Notes under the pieces: generated by a model
Seen by the model: only the letters and a program-made list of their open reading frames with translations
Database searches by the model: none
Told to the model about the DNA's origin: nothing
From: Erythrophleum ivorense
Lineage: Eukaryota > Streptophyta > Magnoliopsida > Fabales > Fabaceae
Assembly (NCBI GenBank): GCA_026724425.1
Contig: JAIUCV010000103.1
Coordinates: forward strand, 868,001-932,000
Direction of reading: 5' to 3'
DNA length: 64,000 nt
Shown here: positions 46,901 through 57,720 of the stretch, in pieces
Layout: each line of letters opens with the position of its first letter
How positions within the stretch are numbered: position 1 is the stretch's first letter
Program-made: the position numbers and the translations under genes

Positions 46901-48606
46901 AATATAAACGAGTTCAAGTGCAGTAATCATATAAACTATGAACATATCCAAAAGAATGTGAAGAATGAATACACGCACAAGAAGCTGCCAGCCATTCTCA
47001 AATTTTTAAATGCAATCAAGAAGATAAGAAAAAAGATACAAATTAAAAGATAATAGTTAGAGAAAAGAATGCCACAAAAGGAAATGAAAACAACATAAGG
47101 ATATTGGTCATCAAACCATTTTATGTCACTTGTAAACGTTGCTATAAACATCCTTGAAATGCTTTCAACAGGATAAAGAAGTTCAGATAAAGATATGGCG
47201 TAGTGATGGCCCGATGAACCATAGTTTGCATATTCAAGGCGATTCAGGTAAAAATTCTTTCCAGGTGATGAATAAAAGATGCCCCCGTGTTTTTTCAACT
47301 TGTTGCCACCAAAAGTAGGGCTGTCCTTGCCTGCAGAATTCAACAGCATGGCATTAGGATTCTGATCAGCATTAGCACTCTCAGGAGCAACTCCAACATT
47401 CCCTTTTTGACACAAGTGGTGATGATGGTCACTTTTTTCGTCCAAGGCCGTTACTTCACTTGAAGTTGACTGTAAGAAACCAGTACCTCTATTTTCCATT
47501 TGCCCGTCACCAGATAAGTTCACCTGTAGAGGTGATTCCTGCCCCAAAACTGGCTTAATGCATTTAGACTGCACTTCACTGTCCACCGATAATCTAACAG
47601 TATTGCTCAAATTCACGCCTGAAAAGTTGTTCAATGAGGTGCCAGGGGCACATTTGCACCCAAAACTTGTATCTGATATAGCATGCAGTATGCAAGATAT
47701 AGGATCATCACTAAGCAAGATGTCTCTGCACCGATCTAGAAGAAAGTTTGCTCTGCCAACAACTCGTTTATAATTTGACATGACACTGTCTGAATACAAA
47801 CCATTTGCCTTCATAGCAAAAACTCTTTTGTTCCGTTTCCCGCTTGAGGTGAGCCCTTGGGAATGTTCGGAGAAGGATACTGTAGTTAATTTCCGCATGC
47901 TCTCCAATGCAATATCATCGCACCCTTCAAAAACACCCTCCTCATAAACAATTCTCTGAATAAGAAACCCAATGCGATTCCGGATAGCACAGTAACAATT
48001 TTCATTCCCACAAACTAGCAAGACCTTATCTCCAGCCAACAACTCCAATGCCATGCCCCTTCTAACTTTGACCCCGTTCACAAAAACCCCATTAGATGCT
48101 GCTCGAAACCCACCTCCCTCCGGGACCTCAGTGTTACTGACATGACACAACATTACCCTTTTCCTAAATTCATGAACAAGACACCCAGTGGAATTATTAA
48201 GTAACAAAACCCCGCCCAGAATATAAAGTTTACGGAGTGAACCGTCAAAGAAAATCTGGCAATGTTGTTTACTGACTCGGCGGTCATGGAAGACAAATTG
48301 GGAGTAACGAGGTCTCCGACCGATAGTGTAAGGTTGGTCCGCACGAAGACGGATGGAGTCGCATCCAGAACCGTCGACATTGGAGGCTGAAAAAAGAGGC
48401 ACCTCGAAATGCTTCAAATCAACAGAGGCTGCTATACTCTTACCGGCAATATTTCTCGATTTCTTCTTGGAAGGTGAATCATAATAGGACTTTACAGAAG
48501 TATCATCTACAAAGCCTCTCTTATGAGTGTTTGAAATATTGTAAGCACTATCGTTGGGTGAAGAAGATAAATCTGAATCAATCATGGCGATGAAATCTTT
48601 ATGCAT
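37925..48606 (-). CDS. FHA-domain protein with tyrosyl-DNA phosphodiesterase-like (HKD) domain, At5g07400-type
   Basis: Twelve exons on the minus strand (48606-47117, 46871-46737, 46614-46470, 42066-41764, 41469-41202, 41001-40835, 40743-40633, 40057-40006, 39860-39751, 39623-39495, 38869-38780, 38440-37925) close in frame to 1171 residues. An FHA phosphopeptide-binding domain (PYTIGRRPRYSQFVFHDRR, then RVSKQHCQI and SNGVFVNG) occupies about 90-200. After a disordered linker comes a TDP1-like phosphodiesterase half: first catalytic HxK in GIACHHPKLLVL (His565, Lys567) with SANL, and second in HPMHVK (His998, Lys1000) with GSHN (Asn1024). Family knowledge: TDP1 removes topoisomerase I-DNA adducts by such residues. 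The C-terminus is Glu-rich. A role in DNA repair in the nucleus is inferred. Met8 (MIDSDLSSS) is an alternative start. The exon 1 donor (GTTTGA) is weak; its long intron 3 holds a LINE. Confidence 0.93.
40283..40581. mobile_element. LTR-like insertion (possible solo LTR), 299 bp, in intron 7 of the FHA-TDP gene
   Basis: Comparison with the pseudogene copy at 12176-12215 shows a 299-base insertion here. It starts TGATGGGAAATTATGG, contains CTATAAATAG at about two fifths of its length and a CT-rich end, and is flanked by GGCAG (40278-40282) and AGCAG (40582-40586). The uninserted copy reads AGCAG, so this is a 5-bp target duplication with one later change. Size, TATA box and 5-bp duplication suggest a solo LTR, probably Copia-like, though its last bases are TA, not CA. 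Confidence 0.65.
41574..41594. repeat. Poly-C tract in intron 4 of the FHA-TDP gene
   Basis: A run of 21 C followed by an A-rich tract. The pseudogene copy has the same tract in the same place (13183-13204) but interrupted by A residues and shorter, so it predates the duplication. Confidence 0.85.
42505..45692 (-). mobile_element. Decayed full-length RTE-type LINE inside intron 3 of the FHA-TDP gene
   Basis: About 3.2 kb, the usual RTE length, on the same strand as the host gene. The 5' part shows remnants of the endonuclease domain in several frames near 45100-45400. The central and 3' parts code reverse-transcriptase tail motifs: SRSKAECMKYKFSKRST, then FKYFGSIIQHD and KHKIQVGWMK (43250-43023), and near the end RPMEALVRRVDQIESSPIVR (42736-42560). 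The 3' end is a TTG-repeat tail (42511-42490 region), as in RTE elements. Many stops and frameshifts show it is dead. Confidence 0.85.
45693..46469. other. Remainder of FHA-TDP intron 3 next to exon 3
   Basis: Non-coding intron sequence; small ORFs at 45739-45996 and 45921-46148 have no family features. A nine-base C run lies at 45892-45900. Confidence 0.6.
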
Positions 48607-48944
48607 TCAACCAAAATATGGATTATTGAAGAATGATAAAAATTGGTATAGATGGGAAGTGTACAAGAATAAAAAGAAAAGAGAGTAAGGAATTAAACCA
48701 AAGAGTTTAAGAATTTGAGAGGAATTAATACAAGGGAAGAGAACCTCTCCAAGGAACTGGTCCCTTCCCCTCTCTTTTTCCCTCCAAAATTTCCCGTTTG
48801 CGAAACGAGGTTGGAAAGTAAGCGTACTGTAAATTATTGAATGCTGTAAACTATTGAATGCCTATCTATGCTCCTAGCGAATCCTGAGACCATCAAATCG
48901 AAACCCGATACCTTTTCGGTACAGTGACTCTAAAATTAAAATAT

Positions 48945-49410
48945 AATATATATAATTTTAATTCTTATAAATTCACTTAATTTTTAATTTAACTTTTATA
49001 ATTTAAATTTTTTTAAATTTAATCTCTAATATTATATTTATATTTATATTTTATTAAATTTTATTGATATAGTTAATTATATATTCTTTTATCACTTTAA
49101 ATATATATTATTTAAATTAATTCTCAAGTCATTTTAATATAAGTTATATCACATATCATATATAAGTTAATATTGTTTTATTATTTATTTTTATCTCTTT
49201 TATTAACATAAAATATACGTATTTAAAATGTCAAAATAACTTATAATTAATTATATCTGTAAAATTTAATAAATATTGACAAAAAGTTAGTAAGAGGGAC
49301 TAAATTAAATTTATTTAAATTATAAGAATTAAATTACAAATTTAAAATTATATGGACTAAATTAAAAAATTAAATAAAATTATAGGAATCAAAAGAATAA
49401 TTTAGCCAAA
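48945..49410. mobile_element. Imperfect inverted-repeat (foldback/MITE-like) element
   Basis: The left arm (TTTTAATTCTTATAAATTCA, then TTTTTAATTTAAC and ATAATTTAAAT) matches the complement of the right arm (49310-49410) in the same order: TGATTCCTATAATTTTATT, TTTTTTAATTTAG, ATAATTTAAAT. Arms are over 100 bases. AT-richness weakens the inference and no clear target duplication was fixed. Confidence 0.45.
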
Positions 49411-50405
49411 ATTAAAGCAAGTATATTCAATTCCTGATTAAAAAAATTAAGTATATTAAATTAATTCTGAATAATAATAAATGCATTAAAATTATTTATT
49501 AAGATAATAATTGATCATTAACTTTGTCTATATACTTTAGCCAATAAAAAGAACTGTATATATATTTTCCATAAACCAAGTATATAAAAGTTATGCCAGT
49601 TATTTTACAAATAAGTGACTTCTGTGTAAAAGAAGATTCTAAAAATTTAATTTATTATAAATTGAAAATGTAACACGAGATTACATATACTCTTGCATAT
49701 TCGAACTTACAAAGAACAATGTAACGGAAAACTATTCAAGGATTGACTTCCCTTTGCTTCAGATGAAATTTAATAGCCTAAATTATTTTGTTGATTCTTA
49801 TAAGAATTAATTAAAATTTAAATAAAATTATGAAATTGATAAAATAATTTAACCAATATTCTCACATGAGTTGTTAAAACATTATGAATGATCCAAAAAA
49901 AAAAAATCAAAGTAGTTAATACATCAGACATGCCGTTACATGATCTCTCTCTTGTTTTGTCGACGTAAAACCATAATCAATTATTACATATTAGTCACTA
50001 TCGAATTATTATTACTATCAATCAAAGCGTCAGACAATAGCTGAATCCAAAACCTTTTGTCATAAAAGTATTCTCGGAATGCGCGGAAGGGAAAAGAGAA
50101 AAAAGAAAAGGAGAAAAAAAATTAAAAAAAATTATAATTTTATTTTTATAATTATTATTTAATATTTTTTTAATAATAATTATTAAATTATTAAAAATAA
50201 AAATATTATAAATATTTTTTATTTACAAAATTATTATTATTATTATTATTTTTATCTTAATTTTTTATATACCAAACAAGTTATTAAAAATACAAGATGA
50301 CGATGTTATTTATATTTACTAGTATTTTAGATATATGAAAATATGAATAAAATAAATAAATAATAATGTTTATATTATTTTTTAAAAAAATTAAAAAAAT
50401 ACTGT

Positions 50406-50407
50406 TA

Positions 50408-50471
<64 letters not shown>
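50406..50471. repeat. TAA trinucleotide microsatellite
   Basis: About 21 nearly perfect ATA/TAA units in a row in intergenic DNA. Confidence 0.92.
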
Positions 50472-50472
<1 letters not shown>

Positions 50473-50832
50473 ATCTTATCCCAACAAAAATCAGCTCTCT
50501 TTTGCCTAACCCAGCCCTGGATATGCCCTTTTTCACTTTTGGGAGGGAAGTGAACGCCAGCAACGTAATAGCTATAGAAAATTTACGAAAGCAAAATCAT
50601 TCCCACGGAGAGAAAGCACATAATTTAACCCAGAAAGAGCTCCAGAGACTCAAAAAAGCTTATCAATGAAGAATACAGAAGAAACATTTTCCCCCTAGAA
50701 TACTCTCTCACTGACACCTAGCTTTACATGGATATAATATATAATTAACAAGTGGAACAAAAGAATTACAACATTATTTGGATCAAGGTTACACCTTCAT
50801 CTTTTTATTAATTTGGAAATCAATACAAAGCT

Positions 50833-51201
50833 TCAACCTTGGACACCATTGATGCATGAAAACATTCTATGACTTCCAAACCGCACGAGCTGCTTCGGAG
50901 TGGGAGAGCCACCACCTGTTCTCTCCTGAGAAGGCGAGAACCCATAATCGAGATCTCCCACAGATTTATGTCGCCGATGATCATTGTTGTTCCCTGCAAA
51001 AGGATGACCAGCCACTTTCTGGGTCGAAGATGTCTCGTAGACATGGCTTTGAGATTGAGATTGAGATTGAGATTGAGTTTGAGGATAGATCTCGGCCATG
51101 TTGATGTAGCTGAGAGAAGCTCCTGATGAAAGGCACTGATATTGTCGGCGAGTTCTGTTTTTCCTTATTGCTTTGTAAACAAGAGGCAGAAGACCCTCCA
51201 T
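50833..51201 (-). CDS. Small plant-specific protein of unknown function (MEGLxPxVYKAI family)
   Basis: An open frame of 122 residues. The N-terminus MEGLLPLVYKAIRKNRTRRQ resembles a family of short uncharacterised plant proteins I recall as starting MEGLIPFVYKAI (AtIII18x5-like). That is followed, as in relatives, by an aromatic SYINMAEIYP block. The middle has a run of SQ dipeptides (SQSQSQSQSQS) coded by a GATTGA repeat, and a basic HRRHKSVGDLDYGFSP block. The C-terminus has PKQLVRFGSHRMFSCI. No signal peptide or membrane segment is evident. Function is unknown. It lies in a roughly 370-base island of higher GC content, which supports a real gene. Confidence 0.7.
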   Translation of the reverse strand: MEGLLPLVYKAIRKNRTRRQYQCLSSGASLSYINMAEIYPQTQSQSQSQSQSHVYETSSTQKVAGHPFAGNNNDHRRHKSVGDLDYGFSPSQERTGGGSPTPKQLVRFGSHRMFSCINGVQG

Positions 51202-52299
51202 TTATGAAGTTCTCGGAAGCACCAATAGAGAAATATTCCAGAGTGACTGCAAAATCAAAGAATTTTAGCAATTAGCATTACTGGGTTAGGTGGCGTTTGA
51301 ATTATTTCTGACTTTTTTGTTTTTTTTTGAGACAAAGAAAAGGCAACATGTCAGTATGATATTGGACCTTCAAGGGTAAGGTCAGTACTTGTTCAGGAAT
51401 TTGACTTTTGTGCCTTACTTAAGTCGTGGACAGATAAGCGGCCAAATTATTTTTCTAAGCCCAAACAGCATCATCATATGCTTAGCCTCCATCACATGTT
51501 TCACCTCAAACTTTCTTTTTAATTTCGCCTGAATAATACTTACATTAGTAATTTAAACATAGGCATTAAAAATTTGAAACTGTAAACACTCATAAATAAG
51601 TTTATTATGACCTATGAGAGACACGCTGTTGAAGGGGACCCAAAAAAAAAAAAGAGGAAGGATTAACATTTGTTGTTATAACCTGTTAATCCAAAATGAA
51701 GTCAGTAAGGGGTGGATTATTGTCTTTAAGATAATTAAAAGATATACTTTAAAATAAATTCAGTTATATATTTTGCTTCCTAAGATAATAAACGTGTGAA
51801 CTTCCTTAAGATAGAAATGGACTCAAAATATAATGCACAAGTGGTCATATATGTGATCAAAATAATTAATATACTAAAGATAATTATGAGAGAAGAAAAT
51901 GACATAACAAATTTATAGTGGTTTATATTGTATTTGCTCTTTGTAATGTTTGATTTTCGTCAAATGACAAAAATAGGTATGTTTTTAAAGTAAGTTCCCT
52001 AAAATAAATTAGTTAAATTTTTGAAAAATTTATGTGGCATTCTAAACTCCTAAAAATAAAAATAAGAATCTCAGGTTCAGACAAAAAGAAAAACAAAACT
52101 AGAATGAAGAAACAAATTTAAACAAAACGTCTACAAAACATAATGACATTTTTGTAATTTTGAGTAAATTTTGAAATTCTCACAGGAGAGCTTTTTAAAT
52201 GGCAAAATTGAGTTGCCCAGAGTTATCAAAGGCCCTGAAAATTATGGAAAGTCCTGGGGCAGTTAAAATTCCTCCGGTAAATGTTTTTCAATATCAATT
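51202..52299. other. Intergenic DNA
   Basis: Presumably the promoter of the small gene to the left. No gene or clear repeat is seen. Confidence 0.5.
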
Positions 52300-55200
52300 A
52301 ACTTAAATTTTGATAGATTCATTTGAGAAGATTTATCTTTGATTTGAGTAATTCCAAAGACATTTTATTAAATTAGGAACCTAAATTTTATAATGGAAAA
52401 GACAGTTATAAAAAAAGAGCTAAAACGAATCGGAAACGAAAATGCTAAGATGAAATGACGAAATTAGAATTTTTAAAAAATTCTTCTTAATCTAGCTATA
52501 TATATATGGCACGCCCCCCACCTCCTCCTTCATTTAGCCACATTTGTTTTTGCCCTAAACCAGAAAAGAGAACTAAGGTTTAAGCTACATAAGAAGGAGA
52601 AGAAAGGAAGGAGAAAAATAAGGAAAAAGGTATGGATTTTCTCGATTTTTCATGCTTTTTCTTTAGCAAACTCTTTCTCCTCCATCTTCCTTTATTTTCT
52701 ATGATTTTATTGAAGTTCTTGGATCTATTTTGAAGGTAAAACAGAGGTGGAATTTTTGGATTTGAGGAAAAAAGGCTAAGAAAAAGAAGAATCATCCAAG
52801 AAATCAAGAAAAAGTAAGGTAAATCTTCATTCTATGGTAACTACTCCTTCTTCCCTTCTCTCCTTGGTTCATCCAACCTAGGGAGCTCCAAGAAGGCATG
52901 GATTTTGGGTTGAACCAAGGGTGAATCTTAAGGAATTAAGTATGAAAAATAAGAATATATAAGGGAAACAACAAACTAGCCATTAGATTTTAAAATAGAA
53001 AACCTAGAGTTTCAAGTGTCCCTTGCAAATTCTGATTTGATGCAATAATTCCTAAGTCTAAATGAGTGTTTGAATGAGCTTCTAAGATCCCTAGAATGTT
53101 CCTCACATACATCTTCCATCAAGAAAACAAAAAAAACTCTAAGGGTAGCCTTAAGGAGCATAGCCTTAGCCTAAGGGACTTGGAGCACCTAGGGATGGTT
53201 TTAATTTGTTCCAAACTTATTTTTGAGTCATATGTGATGGAAGAAGATGAGAGGAAGCCTTGAAAAAATTTTAAAAGTTATAAAAAGTGAGATGGTATCA
53301 TAGATTCCATAATATGACATAAAAAAGTAACATATAGTTAGGCTCTTTGTTTAATTTGTGTAATGACTCTAAGAAATTTAAAAGAAGTCAAGAATCATAA
53401 ATGAAAGAAAAGAATTGAGTCTATAACTCAATGGATGGATATTGCTTCATTAGGTGCATTTTAGAACCATAAAAGGGCTATTACACCAAGTTAGTGTTTA
53501 AAGAAGATATATAGCTTTAGAAATGATGCCAATAACTTAATTAGCTTTCATTTATTGTGTTTAGGCCAAGAGAAACAAATCTCACACCTTTATGTGTGTG
53601 AGGCCAAGGGAGATGATTCAAGATTCAAGGGAAAGATTTATAAGTGTAATAAAGGTAGCTCTTTCTACTTTCTCTCATGCATGAATGCGTGCTTACCTTA
53701 TTTTTGAATGTGTGTCTGTGTGTTTTAAGTTATGAAAAGTGTTTTAGCATATGTTTATATCCCATGGTACCATAATGTTATATTATGTTTTCAAATGATA
53801 TTTAGGATGTTTGCTTTAGTTTACTTGCATGTGGTGAAGCCAAAAACCTAGTAGCCATGGCAAGGATGAGTCAAGAACCTTTGAGAATAGTTGAGACAAA
53901 GTCTAGAGTCTCTTAAGAGTAAGGGTTAGTTCAAGGCCTTTGACAAAAAGAGTGGGGCAAGTCCAACAACCTTGAATAGAATGAGTGAAACTAATCTACT
54001 TACTTGGTAAGCCTATGTATGCTTTGTATGACTTGTTCAAATGCCAAGAATACTTCTTGAATGATTATATATTCCATTATGCTCATATATGCATTTTTAA
54101 AACTTGAATTGTATTATTTATGTATGATTGAAAGGGAGATAAGTTATTGAAAATTTTTGAATCTCATTCTCTTATATCCAATGTCTTAACATGCTAGGTG
54201 GACCAAATGAGTATAGTAATGGAAGTCACTAAGTTGGGAGATAAAAGATTGATAATAAGATATATAGTTTTGTTCAATTTGTAGCTATATGAGTGGTCCA
54301 TAATATAATACACTATTGTAAAATGTCCTATAACCTTATGAACATATGTAAATATGCAAATGTATCATGTACAAATAAGATTTAATGTTATATATATGAT
54401 ATAGTGCATTTTAGACATTGAAGAGCAAGACTTGACTTGTATGTTCTTATATATGGCTTGAGGTGAGAGAGTGAGTTTTTAATTTTTGGACTTATACACC
54501 TTTGAGACATGTGTAGTAGACCATTTTGGTGCTTTCCCAAGTGCTCAAGTAACCATGGTTACCTTAAAAGCTAAAATGGACCATTTGGATACCTTATGAG
54601 ACATGAAAGTGACAATTTTATAACCCAATGTTAAAATTTAACTAAATGAATGAATTTTCCCATGAAATTTAGCGTCCACATAGATTTTATCTAGAGTTTT
54701 TTGGAAAGTCAAAGACCAGATTATTTGGAGTCTTATGGAATTAATTATGATTTTTCAAAATTGACATTTTTCTGTTGAACTGATGCAGATACTGTTCATT
54801 TGGTCAGTTGATTGGGCTATATCATTTGAGGGCCAAATAATGTCCAATTCTCATAAAATCTTATAAGTATAAACTAAACATAATAAGATTTCCATGGCCA
54901 CTGAGATCACCCCAATTAGACCTCTGAGCAGAAAGATATAAATTTTTGAAGTTGGAGGACCATACCAATAATGATAGTCGACCTCTAGTACTATTTCATC
55001 AATTTTTGATAGCTAGTAGTTCTAGTTGTGGTTTGGAATTATTTTTATCATAAATTAAACATTTGTAGCTTTTTAGAATGGCAAATTATGCATAATTTTT
55101 ATTTTTCTAGAATTAGTTAATAATTTTTCAAAATTTATGACAGTAACCTGAAAATTCAATCCGAGGCTACATTCTTGAATTTCATGTGTACACTTCATTT

Positions 55201-55432
55201 GCACGAATTCTAGGTCACTTATTGAGATGGTTATGAGTTTTAATTGTTTAATTAAATATGAGAATGAGTTGAATGAGTTCATATGGTCAATGGGATATCG
55301 AATAAAAATTTTATATGCAACGTAACGCAAGTTAATTCATTATTTTGATATATTTTCTTTAAGGATGCTATGTAATTCATGGATATGAGTTTACAAATGA
55401 TATGAGATGAGCTATATAAATATGGTGTTACC
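52300..55432 (+). mobile_element. Long LTR, diverged relative of the Gypsy LTR at 57254-61525, in opposite orientation
   Basis: Several blocks match the reverse complement of the 57254-61525 LTR in the same order. They include GAAAAAGGTATGGATTTTC near 52622, a GGTAGCTCT block near 53660, and a GGGCCAAATAATGTCCAATT block near 54830 against GGACCAAACGGTGTCCAATT. They continue with GACAGTAACCTG near 55139 and the end TATGGTGTTAC at 55421-55431. The left edge is uncertain. No primer-binding site or internal region follows at the right end, so it may be a solo LTR. No ORF of note is present. Confidence 0.6.
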
Positions 55433-55739
55433 CTCTCCAAGTATAAAGTAAAAGAATTTGATACTTAGTTGAAAAATCACAAAATTACAATCTAACAACC
55501 TATTGTTGAAAATCAGCCCTTAGACTTTTACTTTCTATTCCACAAGGTAACTTTACTTGTGTCTTACAATTTAAATTGAGACAACCTTTTGGGCTTATCC
55601 CATTAAGTTTTACCAACTATTCCATGTAATCCAAATATTGGTTTCGATTATGATAGCTTTGAAGGAATAGTATAAATTTTGTATTAGCAACCTTGCTTAC
55701 AAAATTAATAACTTGAAGCATGATCTCAATGCATTGCAA

Positions 55740-56664
55740 GATTTAAGGCATGATGGGGTTCATTGTAAATAGGAAAGAGCTTTAAGAAATTAATTAGAAT
55801 TCTTATTCAACTGTGAGAAGATGTTATGAGATGAGCTTAAAAGGCTAGATAGACTTAAATAGTTTAGAGTGATTGAAACACAAAATACTTTTAAACCTTA
55901 GGTAATAAAAGGTGACAAAAAACCATATTCATTGAGTGAAGGGTTCTCAAAATAAGTAGGTGGATGACCTAGCCTAACTTGAAACATTATCCATGGACTA
56001 TTTTGTTGGGATATTCTCTAATTAGGATGACATGCCTTATTCAAATATCATAGGTGTTGCGTGATGTTGAATTTCCCTTTCTCATAGATGATCATTACAA
56101 CCTCCTTCTAGTTGAGTTTTCTAACTTTAAAATCAAGGAGACTGTCTTTCAATCACCAATTGATAGTGCCCCTACTCTAAATGGCTTCCATGCTAGATTT
56201 TTCCAACATTTTTGGACTATTATGGGAAGGGACATAACCTCTATGGTCAGATCCTTTAAGGTTAAAGGCTTTCTTCTAAAGAACCTTAACAAATCCTTTA
56301 TTATTCTAATTCTTAAATATAATAGTCCACAATCTTTTAAAGGTTTTAGATTTATTAGTGTTTATAATATGAATTACAAGATCATTTCTAAAGTGCTTAG
56401 CAATAAGTTCAAGTTGACATTAGAAGATTATAGTGCACCAAATCATAGTGCATTCATTAAAGGAATATTAATCTTAAACTATATCCTTTTAGTGTTAGAA
56501 ATCATGCAATAAGTCCATAAGACCAAGAAGAATTTGAAAAAATGAGAAGTTTTTAAAATGGATTTTGCCAAAGCTTATGGTAGAAATTCTTAAAATGTTA
56601 TTACAGTGGTTCTTACTTAAATGAAAATTCCTCCTTTCTAGCTCAACATGATTATGCAATGTAT
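55740..56664 (+). mobile_element. L1-type LINE, 5' part of reverse-transcriptase region
   Basis: A 152-codon open stretch at 56054-56512 carries L1-clade reverse-transcriptase motifs: FKIKETVFQSP, then LNGFHARFFQHFW, NKSFIILILKYNSPQSFKGF, YKIISKVLSNKFK and NHSAFIKG. Sequence from about 55740 has broken frames of the preceding region. The element is interrupted at 56664 by a Gypsy retrotransposon and resumes at 61531. Confidence 0.8.
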
Positions 56665-56834
56665 TATACCACCATAATGTCTTAACTTCAATTAATCTCC
56701 CTCTTAGCTTGATTTCATAAGATTTCTAATGAAAAGGACCAAAACCGTAGGATTTTAATACTTTAAGTCAAGGTTTAAACGCTCATATTTTTTTTTCCGT
56801 GAGTCCCGTGAACCCATCATTCACATTTTTCCAA

Positions 56835-57100
56835 GCCATAGAATCGAAGGCCACAGCGGGCCTCCTCGGAGCCAGTCATCCTTCTAGCAATCTCCGGTGA
56901 CATGTTTCAAGTGTGGGAAGTTGAGGCACATTGCTAGATACTGTCCCCAGGTGGACACAACGCCTCTTCCTAGGCCGCAAACCCAGGATAGAGTGTTTAC
57001 CTTCACTTAGGCCCAACCGGAACCTCTAGCTCAGCTCTCTAAGCCTGGGCGGCCTGCCTCTACCCCTACCTCGTCTAGTCTCAACTATGTTTGAAAAGAA
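56835..57100 (+). pseudogene. Gypsy gag fragment with CCHC zinc knuckle
   Basis: On the plus strand the frame reads VTCFKCGKLRHIARYCPQV, a CX2CX4HX4C nucleocapsid knuckle, followed by a Pro-rich stretch with a stop (TFT then stop). The N-terminal part of gag is missing. It sits between LTR tail and leader of an element of opposite orientation. Confidence 0.8.
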
Positions 57101-57237
57101 ATAGCAACCCTCAGTTCACAAATATATCACAAGCATATATGCATATGTATGCTATCACTTCCATGTCAATTCACACAAAACATAAGCAAATCACATCATT
57201 CAAGAGCCCAACATTGAGCCAAAGTGCCTAAGCCTTT

Positions 57238-57249
57238 GCTCTGATACCA
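57238..57249 (-). other. Primer-binding site complementary to initiator tRNA-Met
   Basis: On the minus strand TGGTATCAGAGC, the standard plant initiator-Met tRNA primer site, lies four bases after the LTR end GGTGTTACA (57254). This fixes the direction of the Gypsy element as minus. Confidence 0.85.
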
Positions 57250-57720
57250 AAAATGTAACACCATAATGTCTTAACCTCAATTAATCTCCCTCTTGGCTTG
57301 ATTCCATATAATTTTCAATGAAAAGGACTAAAACTGTGGTATTTTAATACTTTAAGTCGGGGTTTAAAAGCTCATATTTTGTCCCGTGGGTCCTGTGAAC
57401 CCATCATTTACATTTTCTACTCAAACTCAATTTATAGAACTCATACCTAGCATAAAACAACCCATGAATCACGGATATGAAGCCAAAAATTAAGAAAATA
57501 TAATTTCTCAAATGAGTCCAAAAGTCAGATTTTTGGCTCTAACTTTGAAAAATCATAACTAATTTTAGAAAAATAGAAATCAAGCAAACCATAGCTTTCT
57601 GGAAAGTTATGGATGTTAACGTTACACTAAAAATAATTCTAAACGAAAATCTCAGCGTTTGGACCATGTTTGACATCGAAAAAGAGATAGATGTCTGGCT
57701 ATCCCTGGTACTGATGCAGC

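Larger units (their letters stand above)
48607..50819. other. AT-rich intergenic DNA upstream of the FHA-TDP gene
   Basis: The first 250 bases should contain the FHA-TDP promoter and leader. No gene is supported in the rest, which holds an inverted-repeat element (48945-49410) and a TAA microsatellite (50406-50471), listed separately. Confidence 0.55.
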
